The notes: generated from the letters alone by a model not told the origin. A DNA stretch of 63,041 nucleotides from Streptomyces endocoffeicus (GCF_016741935.1 NZ_JAERRG010000041.1:1-63041); one strand, 5' to 3'; numbered from the stretch's first letter, positions 8,564-17,374 are shown. Numbers and translations are program-made.

Positions 8564-9361
8564 TCAGAGGACTTTGCTGAGGAAGTCCCTGGTCCGCTCG
8601 TGCCGCGGTGTGTCGAGGACCTCGGAGGGCGGGCCCTGCTCGATGATCCTGCCGCCGTCGATGAAGACGACCCGGTCGGCGATCTCGCGGGCGAAGCCGA
8701 TCTCGTGGGTGACGATGACGAGGGTAGTGCCGCTGGTCGCCAGGTCCTTGATGACGGCGAGGACTTCACCGACCAGTTCGGGGTCGAGGGCGGAGGTGGG
8801 CTCGTCGAAGAGGATGACGCCGGGGCGCAGGGCGAGGGCGCGGGCGATGGCGACGCGCTGCTGCTGGCCGCCGGAGAGTTGACGCGGGTAGGCGGCGATC
8901 TTGTCGGCGAGGCCGACCCGGTCGAGGAGTTCGCGGGCGAGTTTCTGGGCCTCGGGCTTGCCGAGCTTCCCGGTGGCGACGGGCGCGGCGGCGACGTTGT
9001 CCAGCACGGTCAGGTGCGGGAAGAGGTTGAAGTTCTGGAAGACGAAGCCGATCCGGCCACGCTGGGTGAGGATGGCCCGCTCGCTGAGCTCCTTCAGCCG
9101 GTCGCCGTGCCGTTTCACGCCGATCAGCTCGCCGTTGATACTGACGTAGCCGATCTCGGGCTTCTCCAGGTGGTTGATGACCCGCAGCAGGGTGGACTTG
9201 CCGGAGCCGGAGGGGCCCAGGATGACGGTGACCTCGCGGGGGCGGACGGTCAGGTCGACGCCGTCCAGTACCCGGTGGGTGCCGTACCACTTGTGCACGT
9301 CGTGCACCTCGACAGTGGCGGCCTCGACGTCCGCCAGGGCTTCGAGCGTCTCGGCGGTCAT
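8564..9361 (-). CDS. polar amino-acid-type ABC transporter ATP-binding protein
   Basis: A 265-residue ATPase with Walker A GPSGSGKST, Q-loop FVFQNFNLFPHLT, signature LSGGQQQRVAIARALA and Walker B VILFDEPTSALD followed by the H-loop THEIGFAREIAD. The run GRIIEQGPPSEV near the end is typical of GlnQ/TcyC-type subunits. Its ATG overlaps the permease stop codon (ATGA). It powers import through the permease upstream and the binding protein downstream. Confidence 0.93.
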   Translation of the reverse strand: MTAETLEALADVEAATVEVHDVHKWYGTHRVLDGVDLTVRPREVTVILGPSGSGKSTLLRVINHLEKPEIGYVSINGELIGVKRHGDRLKELSERAILTQRGRIGFVFQNFNLFPHLTVLDNVAAAPVATGKLGKPEAQKLARELLDRVGLADKIAAYPRQLSGGQQQRVAIARALALRPGVILFDEPTSALDPELVGEVLAVIKDLATSGTTLVIVTHEIGFAREIADRVVFIDGGRIIEQGPPSEVLDTPRHERTRDFLSKVL

Positions 9362-10338
9362 ATGGCGGCCTCCCGGCGGATGCGGGCCCGCAGGTCGGAA
9401 AGACCGGTGCGGAGCTTCTGCAGCGGCGTCGGCGGCAGGCTGCGGGTGGCACCGCGGGCGTAGTGCCGCTCGACGTAGAACTGGACGACGGACACGACGC
9501 TGGTGAGAATCAGGTACCAGACGGTGACGACCAGCAGCAGCGGCACGATGTCGCCGGGATAGGTGGAGCCCATGGTCTGCGCGGAGCCGAACAGGTCGAG
9601 CAGGGAGACGTAGAAGACCAGCGAGGTGCCCTTGATCAGGCCGATGAGCTGGTTGACGTAGTTCGGGATGATCGAGCGCAACGCCTGCGGGAAGACGATC
9701 CTGCGGAACTGGTAGCCCTTCGGCAGGCCGAGCGCGGCGGCCGCCTCGTGCTGGCCCTGGTCGACGGAGAGGATGCCGCCGCGGACCACCTCGGCCGCGT
9801 AGGCGGCCTCGTTGAGGCTGAGGCCGATGACGGCGACGACCATGTCGGTGGCGAGTCTCGACTCGTCGAAGGTGAAGAAGGCCGGGCCGAAGGGGATGCC
9901 GACGCTCAGCGTCTTGTACAGGGCGCTGAAGTTGTAGAGGAAGATCAGCACCACGATGAGCGGGATGGAGCGCAGCGCCCAGACGTACGTCCAGCTGACC
10001 GCGCGCAGCACCGGGCTCTTCGAGAGCCGGGCCAGTGCGAGCACGATGCCGCCGACAAGGCCCAGCACCGCGCTGTAGGCGGTGACTTCGAGGGTGATCA
10101 GCAGGCCGTCGAGGATGGTGGGGCGCAGGAACCAGTAGCTCCAGCGGTCCCACTGGTAGAAGGGGTTGGTGACCAGTCCGTGCACGAACTGGGCGACCAG
10201 GACCAGCACGACCGCGGTGACGATCCAGCGGCCGGGACGGCGCAGCGGCAGAACCCGCTGGGCTGTGAGGGATCTCGGCGGTTCGTCGGCGGTCGGCGCC
10301 TCGGGGAGGGTGGCGGTGGCGCCAGGGGGTTCACTCAT
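9358..10338 (-). CDS. polar amino-acid-type ABC transporter permease
   Basis: A 326-residue inner membrane protein. About 35 cytoplasmic residues are followed by a first membrane segment (WIVTAVVLVLVAQFVHGLV) and then the HisM/GlnP fold with TILDGLLITLEVTAYSAVLG. The coupling EAA loop reads QGQHEAAAALGLPKGYQFRR. I chose the ATG at 10338, preceded by a GGAG ribosome binding site; the frame stays open further upstream but without a good start. It is the first gene of the importer operon, 142 bases after the end of leader peptide 10630-10481. Confidence 0.9.
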   Translation of the reverse strand: MSEPPGATATLPEAPTADEPPRSLTAQRVLPLRRPGRWIVTAVVLVLVAQFVHGLVTNPFYQWDRWSYWFLRPTILDGLLITLEVTAYSAVLGLVGGIVLALARLSKSPVLRAVSWTYVWALRSIPLIVVLIFLYNFSALYKTLSVGIPFGPAFFTFDESRLATDMVVAVIGLSLNEAAYAAEVVRGGILSVDQGQHEAAAALGLPKGYQFRRIVFPQALRSIIPNYVNQLIGLIKGTSLVFYVSLLDLFGSAQTMGSTYPGDIVPLLLVVTVWYLILTSVVSVVQFYVERHYARGATRSLPPTPLQKLRTGLSDLRARIRREAAI

Positions 10339-10480
10339 GGTGGGCTCCGGCTGGGTGGGAACACCCCGGAAGCGCGGCGGCATGCGGTGGCGCACACGAC
10401 GGCGAGGTACCGGGCGGGGAGGGAAACGGCACACCGCGGGCGCGGTGTTCGTCAGGAAGTGCGGGGGCTGCGGGGAGGTG

Positions 10481-10630
10481 TCAGCCTCGACAGCGGGCGC
10501 GGCCCGGTGCGGTACACAGTGCGCTGTTCACGCGGAGCAGATCGACGGCGCGATCGGCGACAAGAGGGTTCGGGTACGGCTGTACGCAGCCCTGAGGGCG
10601 GCGTGCTGCCCTCCTGGGAGCTGCGTACAT
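10481..10630 (-). CDS. cysteine-type leader peptide (49 aa)
   Basis: A 49-codon ATG ORF between the SAM-IV riboswitch and the permease gene. Its core DRAVDLLRVNSALC aligns residue for residue with the other leader peptides here (Asp at core position 5, Cys at 14). It differs from the commonest form in having Ala instead of His at core position 3. It carries two further cysteines, one before and one after the core. There is no strong ribosome binding site before the ATG, so the exact start is uncertain. Predicted function is cysteine-dependent attenuation stacked behind the riboswitch. Confidence 0.7.
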   Translation of the reverse strand: MYAAPRRAARRPQGCVQPYPNPLVADRAVDLLRVNSALCTAPGRARCRG

Positions 10631-10650
10631 GGCGTCACCGTCACTGTTCC

Positions 10651-10772
10651 GGCCCCAGGGGCCTCGCGCTTACCGAAACTTCATCGGTCGGGTCTTCACC
10701 TGGGGCACCCCACCGCGGTGGGAGGGTTGCCGGTCAGCAAGCCAGGGCTTGTCGCTGACGCTCATGACCGTT
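10651..10772 (-). ncRNA. SAM-IV riboswitch
   Basis: Read on the minus strand, the element begins CGGTCATGAGCGTCAGCG, continues through a conserved GACCGGCAACCCTCCC and GCGGTGGGGTGC, and ends with GGTAAGCGCGAGGCC. This order matches the actinobacterial SAM-IV aptamer, including the 3' AAGCGCG strand. The outer stem pairs CGGTC with GACCCG. A GGCCCC/GGGGCC hairpin directly follows and shares bases with the aptamer 3' strand, which would suit a mutually exclusive expression platform. It precedes a leader peptide and a cystine-type importer. Known function: repression when S-adenosylmethionine is abundant. Confidence 0.88.
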
Positions 10773-10781
10773 CTGGGCGGT

Positions 10782-10811
10782 AGTTAAGACAACGGTTCGA
10801 ACATTTGTCAA
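10782..10811 (-). promoter_or_regulatory. sigma-70-type promoter of the importer operon
   Basis: On the minus strand a perfect -35 TTGACA (10811-10806) is followed after 18 bases by TTAACT (10787-10782). Transcription would start a few bases before the SAM-IV aptamer, which begins at 10772. The -10 match is only partial. Confidence 0.65.
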
Positions 10812-10949
10812 CGCCGGTCCAGCGGGTGGAACGGCCGGCGGGCGGCGTGGGCCGTCCAGTCCCCAGCAACAATGCGAGGGCACGCACACTGGGTCGGGCG
10901 TGATCGCCTGTTCCGGGTGCGTGCCCTCGCGGGCGGTCCGATCAGCGGG

Positions 10950-11480
10950 TCAGGCCGGGACGACCGCGCCGTCGGTGGATGCGCCCGAGGCGATTCCGTA
11001 CGCCGGCTCCGGCACGGATTCGGGCGTGAGCAGCGCCGAGCGGCGGCCGTCCACGCCCACCGGCACGTCACCGTCGATGGTGATGCGGCGCAGGGTGCGG
11101 GTGTGGTCGTCCGAGTCGTCCACGCCGTAGTGCTGGGTGGCGCGGTTGTCCCAAAGCGCGACGTCCCCGACGCGCCACTGCCAGCGGACCGTGTTCTCCG
11201 GGCGTTCGATGTGCGACTGGAAGACGTTGATGATCGCGCCCGAGTCCCTGCCGCGCAGGCCGGTCAGTCGCTGCACGAAGTTGCCGAGCAGCAGGACCCT
11301 TTCGCCGGTCTCCGGGTGCACACGCACCACGGGGTGCTCGGTCTCGAACTTGGTCGATGTGAACACCTTTCGGAACTGCCGCAGTTCAGCGGATGGCGCG
11401 TCGGGGCGTACGGCGGCGTAGTCGTAGTCGTTGGCGAGGGCGGCGCCGAAGGCAGCCGCAGCTACTTCAGCCGCTTCGCG
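10950..11480 (-). pseudogene. TauD/TfdA-family dioxygenase, truncated
   Basis: The C-terminal 175 or so residues of a taurine/alpha-ketoglutarate dioxygenase remain in frame. The run HPVVRVHPETGERVLLLGNF and the distal His/Arg region WDNRATQHYGVDDSDDHTRT-LRRITI are diagnostic. The N-terminal 110-130 residues, which would hold the first iron ligands (HxD), are missing, so it cannot be active. The coding sequence stops where the arylsulfatase remnant begins on the other strand. It once released sulfite from taurine or a sulfate ester. Confidence 0.85.
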
Positions 11481-12388
11481 GGCCATCCGCGCCTCCCGGA
11501 GGACTGGCCGACGGACGTGGAGCGCGACCCGGAGCTGATCGGGCGGCCCGCGCAGCCTGGTGCACTATCCGCGCGGCTGGGCGATGGCGTCGAACACGCC
11601 GTTCCGGTTGTACAAGCGGCACACGTACGCGGGTGGGGTACGGGTTCCGTTCCTGATCTCGTGGCCGCGCGGGCTGCGCCGCGGCCCCGGCGACGACGGC
11701 GTGCGCCACCAGTACCAGTACGTGACGGACCTGGCGCCAACCCTGCTGGAACTGGCTGGAGTTCGTCGCACCGGCGACGGCGTTCCGCCTGATCGCCTTC
11801 CGCTCTTTCACGGTCACGGTCGAACTGGACTCGTACGAGGAGGGCGACGCGGGCGTCCTCGTCTCCCACGGCGACCAGGGTGGCGGCTACAGCCTGTACA
11901 TCGAGGACGGCCGACTGCGCCTCGCCTACAACGAGTACGGGGCGCTGCGCGAGACGGACGCCCGCCCACTCCTCCCGGACACCCGCACGATCCTCCTCAC
12001 CGCCACCGCCGAGCCCGGCCTGCGCCGGCGCTTCGCCCTGTCCGTCGACGGGACGGAACGGGCCTTGGCGGAATCGGTCCACCAGCTAATCGGCATGGCT
12101 CCGTTCCAGGGCATCAGTGTGGGAGTGGCCCGCAAGTCGCCGGTCTCCTGGTCGCTGTACGAACGACATGGCGTCTTCCACTACACCGGCACCCTCCGCT
12201 CGGTCACCTACCGCGCGGGCGCCGCGGGACCGGACTCACCAGCGGCCGTGGCCCAGGCCCTGCGTGACGCGGCGGCGGAAGCGGTCAACAGGGCCGCCGC
12301 GCCCAGGACAACGAGGACGGGCGTGTTCTGGTCGAACTCACGTGTTGTCCTTGGGCTTCGGTGGGGTGAAGGGGCCGGTGAGGCGTGA
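11462..12388 (+). pseudogene. arylsulfatase C-terminal remnant
   Basis: The sequence reads as the distal part of a long (about 770 residue) arylsulfatase, spread over at least three frames. SNTPFRLYKRHTYAGGVRVP and QYVTDLAPTLLELAGV occupy one frame up to 11765. The beta-rich C-terminal domain (SFTVTVELDSYEEGDAGVLV, GDQGGGYSLYIEDGRLRLAY, SPVSWSLYERHGVF) continues in another from about 11770. The catalytic N-terminal half with the formylglycine site is absent. A deletion at 11765-11770 joined non-adjacent parts. The gene is dead. Confidence 0.85.
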
Positions 12389-12423
12389 CGGGCGGCGAGG
12401 TGTGGCATCCGCGCCACGGGTGG

Positions 12424-13893
12424 TCAGGTCGTCTCCTTGGGGAGGGGGACCACGCCGGCGTTGTTCGCCGACGCGAGTGCCGACGGGCGGGGCGGCGTGG
12501 CGGCCCGGCGCAGCAGGGACAGCAGCAGGGCGACGGCGAGCAGGCCCGCGCAGACACAGGAGGCCAGCGCGTACCCGGCCCGGGGGTGACTGCCTCCCGG
12601 CGGACCAGAAGCGGCGTGCAGGTACACCGCGGGGACGGCGCTGAGGCAGACGGCCGCCGCGATGCGCTGGGCCATCTGCAGGATCCCGCCACCCACTCCC
12701 GCGGCCTCTGCCGGAGCGTGCTGGAGCACCTGGGTCTGGTTGGGCGAGACGGTGAGCCCTCCGGCGACGCCCGACATCAGCTGCGTTCCCGCCAGAGCCA
12801 TGGGCAGCACCGCCGTCGGCATGCGGAGCGCGACCGCCGCCCCCGCCAGGGCGGCACCGATGCCCAGCGTCAGGCCGACGGTCACCGTACGCGGTCCGAT
12901 CCGCCGCACCAGCCGCCAGGCGAGGGCCGAGGAGATGCCCATCCCGACCGCCCCAGGAAGGGTGACCGCCGCCGTGAGCAGAGCGGACAGGCCGAGCCCG
13001 TCCTGCAGGAAGACGGTGAGCACGAGGAACGCGGCCAGTGAGGAGCCGAACTGGGCCATGGCAACGGCCGTGCCCAGCATGTACGGCTTCGACGAGGTCA
13101 GCGCCGGGTGCACCAGCGGGAGACGGCCGCGCCGCACCCGCAGTCCTTGGTGCACGACGAAGACGGCCGCCAGCGCGCACACCATGGTGCCCCACACGAG
13201 TGCCTCTACCCCGCTGCCCGGAGTGCGGATGAAGGGCACCATCAGCGTCAGCGTGCAGCCGCACAGCAGACCGAGGCCGAGGACGTCCAGCCGGGAGTTG
13301 CGGGCGGTACGCCGGGGCGGGGGCAGCCAGCGGGCAGCGAGGGTCAGGGTGAGTACCGCGCACGGTGAGCTCAGCAACAGGCAGCACCGCCAGCCCGCCT
13401 CGGGGCCGAGTCCGGCGACGAGGGCACCGCCCAGGGGCGGGCCGAGGGCTGTGGCGACGCCGCCGGTGACCGCGTACAGGCCCAGCGCGCGGCCGCGGGC
13501 CTGACCGTGGAAGACATCCTGAATGGTGCCGATCACCTGCGAGTTGACGATCCCGGCCGCGGCCCCCTGCACGAGCCGCGCGCCGATGAGGGGCCCGGGC
13601 GCTCCTCCGGTCGCGGCCGTCACCCCGGCCAGGAGGAAGACCGCCATCCCGGCCATGAAGAGACGCTTGCGGCCGTGCAGGTCACCCAGGCTGCCGCCGG
13701 GGACGAGGGCCAGGCCGAAGGCCAGCGAGTACCCGGCCACGATCCACTGGATGTCCGCCCCGGTGGCCGCGATGGACTGGCGCATGCTCGGGACCGCGAT
13801 GTTCAGGACGGCCTGGTCCAGCAGGGTCGTAGCACCCGCCGCCATGCACACCAGCAGCACCCGTCGTGCGGCGCGGTCTTCTTTCGGGAGCAT
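12424..13893 (-). CDS. MFS transporter, DHA2 (EmrB/QacA) type
   Basis: A 489-residue membrane protein with the 14-helix drug/proton antiporter layout. Motif A GSLGDLHGRKRLFMAG follows helix 2, LNIAVPSMRQSIAATGADIQ follows helix 1, and GARLVQGAAAGIVNSQVIGT matches the motif B region. Its ATG sits immediately after the stop of an LLM remnant upstream (13896-13894), so it was probably translationally coupled to a monooxygenase gene. It may export a by-product of organosulfur breakdown, but the substrate is unknown. The gene itself looks intact. Confidence 0.88.
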   Translation of the reverse strand: MLPKEDRAARRVLLVCMAAGATTLLDQAVLNIAVPSMRQSIAATGADIQWIVAGYSLAFGLALVPGGSLGDLHGRKRLFMAGMAVFLLAGVTAATGGAPGPLIGARLVQGAAAGIVNSQVIGTIQDVFHGQARGRALGLYAVTGGVATALGPPLGGALVAGLGPEAGWRCCLLLSSPCAVLTLTLAARWLPPPRRTARNSRLDVLGLGLLCGCTLTLMVPFIRTPGSGVEALVWGTMVCALAAVFVVHQGLRVRRGRLPLVHPALTSSKPYMLGTAVAMAQFGSSLAAFLVLTVFLQDGLGLSALLTAAVTLPGAVGMGISSALAWRLVRRIGPRTVTVGLTLGIGAALAGAAVALRMPTAVLPMALAGTQLMSGVAGGLTVSPNQTQVLQHAPAEAAGVGGGILQMAQRIAAAVCLSAVPAVYLHAASGPPGGSHPRAGYALASCVCAGLLAVALLLSLLRRAATPPRPSALASANNAGVVPLPKETT

Positions 13894-14020
13894 CTACGCC
13901 TGCCGGGACGGCCGTGGCAGGCCCAGGTGGTCGCAGAGCGTACGACCCGTGCAGTGAGTACGGAACAGACTGCGTCGGCGCAGCTCGGGGATCACGAGCT
14001 CGGTGAAGTCGCACGCCGTC
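13894..14020 (-). pseudogene. NtaA/DszA-type LLM, C-terminal stub
   Basis: About 40 residues remain, reading DFTELVIPELRRRSLFRT and GRTLCDHLGLPRPSRQA to the stop. This is the universal C-terminal motif of the NtaA/DszA group (compare VPELQERGIYRTEYTGTTLR in the intact gene at 15974-17374). Upstream sequence is not coding for the rest of the enzyme. The stop codon abuts the ATG of the MFS gene, preserving an old operon junction. Confidence 0.82.
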
Positions 14021-14114
14021 ACGGCCAGGACGGCCGGGACCGCGGCGGCGGCGAGCCGGACATCGGTGCTGCGGCGCATGGCGGATCTTGCTCCCTGGGT
14101 GCGTGAGGTGTGGT

Positions 14115-14295
14115 TCACACGGCGGCTGCCCGCAGACCGGTTTCGAGGTCGGCGATCAGGTCGTCGGCGCCCTCGATGCCGACTGACAGCCGCACCGGCC
14201 CGGGCGTGACACCGGCCACGAGCTGCTGGTTTGGGGCGAGTTGGGCGTGCGTGGTGGAGGCCGGGTGGTGGAGCGGGAGATGTCGATGACAGGCA
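14115..14295 (-). pseudogene. MetY-like O-acetylhomoserine sulfhydrylase, C-terminal stub
   Basis: The last 55-60 residues of a Cys/Met-metabolism PLP enzyme are visible: LPLHHPASTTHAQLAPNQQ and GVTPGPVRLSVGIEGADDLI. These are the substrate-carboxylate region and C-terminal helix of O-acetylhomoserine sulfhydrylase/cystathionine gamma-synthase proteins. No upstream part with the PLP lysine is present. It is another sulfur-assimilation gene reduced to a fragment. Confidence 0.82.
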
Positions 14296-14610
14296 GGACT
14301 GGGACTGGGCCATGGGGGGTTTCCTTCACGGCAGTGCGGATGCGCGCGCCTCACAACCACGCCCGGAGAGTGGCTGCTCGAGGACGAGAGAAGGCTGCAG
14401 GCAGAAAGAGAAGAGCGAGATCGCGAGCCGTCGAACGGCGATCAGCAACAGACCTGGTCGAACTGGTCGGCGCGGCGGCTCACCCAGAACGGGTCGAGCA
14501 GCACCGTGTGCGCCGGGCCGGTGGTCTCCATGGCCGGATCAAAGCACAACGGGAAAGTTGCGTCCACCATGCGTCCCAGCGGATGAGATGCCCCTCCGCC
14601 ATGGTCGGCC
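14296..14610. other. non-coding gap
   Basis: Open frames exist on both strands but show no family motif and no good ribosome binding site. The gap separates the degraded stretch from the promoter at 14611. I see nothing functional in it. Confidence 0.4.
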
Positions 14611-14641
14611 TTGACACTCACGGGGGCGGGCGACGTACGTT
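14611..14641 (+). promoter_or_regulatory. promoter of the leader-LLM operon
   Basis: A perfect -35 TTGACA (14611-14616) is followed after 19 bases by TACGTT (14636-14641). This would start transcription about 25-30 bases ahead of leader peptide 14675-14791. The spacer is slightly long and the -10 match is partial. Confidence 0.5.
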
Positions 14642-14674
14642 GAACGGAAAAGTTCCTGACATGTGGAGGCTTTG

Positions 14675-14791
14675 ATGCACGTACTGGGCGCGGCACCGCG
14701 CGGTGCGTGCACCGGTGCGCGGCTCATCACCCGGCGGCATGTCGACTACTGCCGTACCTCCTCCGCCGTCTGTCCTTCCGGACACGCCTGA
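14675..14791 (+). CDS. cysteine-type leader peptide (38 aa)
   Basis: A 38-codon ATG ORF with a clear ribosome binding site (GTGGAGG, seven bases upstream). Its core RRHVDYCRTSSAVC aligns without gaps to the leader family, and it holds three cysteines, two of them inside the core. It ends 79 bases before the TTG start of the first LLM gene. The segment ATGTGGAGG before its start is shared with leader 19530-19646. Predicted role: cysteine-responsive attenuation of the downstream LLM operon. Confidence 0.82.
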   Translation: MHVLGAAPRGACTGARLITRRHVDYCRTSSAVCPSGHA

Positions 14792-14870
14792 CCCCTGCCG
14801 GCCGTCCCGTCGGCTGTCTCGTCGTGGCCCTGTGGCCGCGAGTCCTCGTGTTTCCCGGAAGGAACGTCCA

Positions 14871-15977
14871 TTGTCCGGCCCCGCCCTGCACCTCGCCGTC
14901 GAGATCGACGGTGACGGCGCCCATCCCGCGGCCTGGCGCCGCGCCGCCCACTCCCCCGATCAGCTGCTCACACCGCGCCGGGTGGCCGGGCTCGCCGCCG
15001 TGGCCGAGAACGCCGGGTTCACCCTGATCACCCTGAATGACGGCGTGCTGCCGCCCGGTGCCGCGCCGGGTCCCCTGGCCCGTATCGGCGCGGTGGAGCG
15101 GGCGGCGTTCGCCGCGGCGTCCACGAGCACGATCGGGATCGCGCCCGTCGTCCCGGTCACGTACGCCGAACCCTTCCATGTCTCCAGCCAGTTGGCGTCC
15201 CTGGACCATATCTCCGCCGGTCGCGCCGGGTGGGTGGTGACGGAGGAGGAGCGTCCCGAGGCGGCACGTGCCTGGGGGCGGCCGCTGATCGCCGACGCCG
15301 CCGCGCGGGCCCGGGAGTCCCGGGACGGCGTGGAGGTGGCCCGCGCCCTGTGGGACTCCTGGGAGGACGACGCGGTCATCCGGTCCGTGGCCACCAGCCG
15401 CTACCTCGACCGTGAGCGGCTGCACTACATCGACTTCACGGGCGAGACCTATGCCGTCAAGGGCCCGGCGATCGTGCCGCGCCCGCCTCAGGGGCAGCTT
15501 GTCGTCCTGGGCCGGCCGGACCGGGTTCCCGCCGCACAGCTCGACGTCGCTCTCGTCGAGGGGCGCGACCTCGCGTCGGTCGCCACGGCCGCTGCTGCCG
15601 CGGGCACGCCCCGCGTCGTCGCCGAGGTCGAGGTGGCGCTGGACACCCCGGACGCCACGGCCGCCGAGCGCGTCGCCGACCTGGAACAGCACACGGCGTG
15701 GAGTGACCGGGGGTGGCTGCGGCACGTCGGCTCGGCGGATCAACTGGTCGCACTGCTGGCCGAGTTGATCCGTCACGTCGACGGCGTACGGCTGCACCCG
15801 CTGGTGCTGGACGAGGATCTGCCCGTCCTCTCCCGCCTCGTACTGCCGGCCCTGTCCGAGCGGCGCCTCGTCGCCCGCCCGCTGCCCGGTACGTCCCTGC
15901 GCTCGACCCTGGGTCTGGAGCGCCCCGCCAATCGCTTCGCAGCCGCTGCCGTGGCCGCCCAGGAGGACGCCCGATGA
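14871..15977 (+). CDS. LLM class oxidoreductase (SnaA/NtaA-like, RPANR C terminus)
   Basis: A 368-residue luciferase-like protein. I start it at TTG 14871 because a ribosome binding site (GGAAGGAA) precedes it and the product then begins with PALHLAVEIDGDGAHPAAW, matching the start of the 5228-6436 protein. Family segments are TYAEPFHVSSQLASLDHISA, LWDSWEDDAVIRSVATSRYL, HYIDFTGETYAVKGPAIVPR and the C-terminal LRSTLGLERPANRF. The central flavin-binding strand after PPQGQ is shorter than in the paralogue (LVVLGRPDRVPAAQLDVALV), so the barrel is somewhat reduced. It is the first gene after the leader peptide. Confidence 0.85.
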   Translation: MSGPALHLAVEIDGDGAHPAAWRRAAHSPDQLLTPRRVAGLAAVAENAGFTLITLNDGVLPPGAAPGPLARIGAVERAAFAAASTSTIGIAPVVPVTYAEPFHVSSQLASLDHISAGRAGWVVTEEERPEAARAWGRPLIADAAARARESRDGVEVARALWDSWEDDAVIRSVATSRYLDRERLHYIDFTGETYAVKGPAIVPRPPQGQLVVLGRPDRVPAAQLDVALVEGRDLASVATAAAAAGTPRVVAEVEVALDTPDATAAERVADLEQHTAWSDRGWLRHVGSADQLVALLAELIRHVDGVRLHPLVLDEDLPVLSRLVLPALSERRLVARPLPGTSLRSTLGLERPANRFAAAAVAAQEDAR

Positions 15978-17374
15978 CCCGCACCGACCCCCTCGACGTC
16001 CCCCGGCCCCACGCCCAGCTGCACTTCGGAGTGTTCTTCCAGGGCGTCAACCACTGGACCATCTGGTCGGCCCCCGACAGCGGCTCCCAGATCGACCCGG
16101 CCTCCTTCCGCCGGGTCGCCCAGACCGCCGAACGGGGCCTGTTCGACGCGTTCTTCCTCGGTGAGGGCCTGCGGCTGCGCGAGGTGGACGGAAAGATCCA
16201 CGATCTCGACGTGGCCGGACGGCCGGACGCCATCACCCAGCTCGCGGCCCTGGCCGCGGTCACCCGCCGGATCGGTCTGGTCTCCACCTCCAACTCCACC
16301 TTCAACGAGCCCACCGACCTCGCCCGCCGCCTCTCCGGCCTCGACCTGCTCTCCGAGGGCCGCGCCGGCTGGAACGTGGTGACCACGGACAACGCCTGGA
16401 CCGGCGCGAACTTCCGCCGCGGCGGCTACCTCGACCACGCCGACCGCTACAGCCGCGCCGAGGAGTTCCTCACCGTGGCCCGCGCGCTCTGGGACGGCTG
16501 GAAGGACGGAGCAATCGCCGACTCCGCGGGGGCACGGGAATGGTCGGCGCCCGGTGCCGTACACCAAGTACGGCACCGCGGACCGCAGTTCGACGTCGAC
16601 CTCGTCCCGACCCTGCCGCGCAGCGCTCAGGGGCACCCCGTGATCTTCCAGGCCGGTGACTCCGGTGAGGGACGCGACCTCGCCGCCCGCAACGCCGACG
16701 TCATCTTCTCCGCGCACGGCAACGACTTCGACGACGCACTCGCCTTCGCCGAGGACATCCGCACCCGCCTGCGCGCCGCCGGCCGGCCCGGCGACGACCT
16801 GCGGATCCTGCCCGGCACCGAGATCATCATCGGCGCCACCGAGGAGGAGGCCCAGGAGAAGAAGCACTGGCTCCGGCTCCAACAGGTCACACCGGCCACG
16901 GCCTTGGGGATCGCCGGTCTGCTGTGGGGCATCGACCTGTCCGACCACGACGCCGACGGGCCGCTCCCCAAGGAGGATCCGGTCGTTTCCGAGAACGACG
17001 GCTCCTTCGGCGCCCGGCGCATCGCAGACCCGCGCGCGGTCGTGGCCGAATGGCGGGCCAAGGCGGAGGCACACGGCTGGTCGCTGCGCGAGACCGTCAT
17101 CGCGCTCGGCCCGCAGCGCGGGCACGTCGGCACTCCGTCCGGCCTGGCCGACAAGTTCGCCCACTTCGTGCGGCACGGCGCGGTCGACGGCTTCAACGTC
17201 ACGCCGTACCTCATCCCCGACGGCCTCGACGACATCGTCGACCTGCTCGTCCCGGAACTGCAGGAACGCGGGATCTACCGCACCGAGTACACCGGCACCA
17301 CCCTGCGCGAGAACCTCGGCCTGCGCGCACCCCTCACGCACCGGTCCGCGCGGGACCGACGGCAGGTGGGCTGA
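15974..17374 (+). CDS. NtaA/DszA/DmoA-family FMN-dependent monooxygenase
   Basis: A 466-residue member of the NtaA/DszA group with all signatures in place: FGVFFQGVNHWTIWSAPDSG, GLRLREVDGKIHDLDVAGRP, STFNEPTDLARRLSGLDLLS, WNVVTTDNAWTGANFRRGGY, SAQGHPVIFQAGDSGEGRDL and RTEYTGTTLRENLGL. Its ATG overlaps the preceding stop (ATGA), so it is translationally coupled to the smaller LLM. This mirrors the pair at 5228/3833 on the other strand. Proposed activity is FMNH2-dependent C-S cleavage; the substrate is unknown. Confidence 0.9.
   Translation: MTRTDPLDVPRPHAQLHFGVFFQGVNHWTIWSAPDSGSQIDPASFRRVAQTAERGLFDAFFLGEGLRLREVDGKIHDLDVAGRPDAITQLAALAAVTRRIGLVSTSNSTFNEPTDLARRLSGLDLLSEGRAGWNVVTTDNAWTGANFRRGGYLDHADRYSRAEEFLTVARALWDGWKDGAIADSAGAREWSAPGAVHQVRHRGPQFDVDLVPTLPRSAQGHPVIFQAGDSGEGRDLAARNADVIFSAHGNDFDDALAFAEDIRTRLRAAGRPGDDLRILPGTEIIIGATEEEAQEKKHWLRLQQVTPATALGIAGLLWGIDLSDHDADGPLPKEDPVVSENDGSFGARRIADPRAVVAEWRAKAEAHGWSLRETVIALGPQRGHVGTPSGLADKFAHFVRHGAVDGFNVTPYLIPDGLDDIVDLLVPELQERGIYRTEYTGTTLRENLGLRAPLTHRSARDRRQVG

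Noticed and set aside
14442..14696. 84-residue minus-strand ORF opposite the promoter and start of leader 14675
   Set aside because: No motif or ribosome binding site, and it overlaps a convincing promoter and leader peptide on the other strand.
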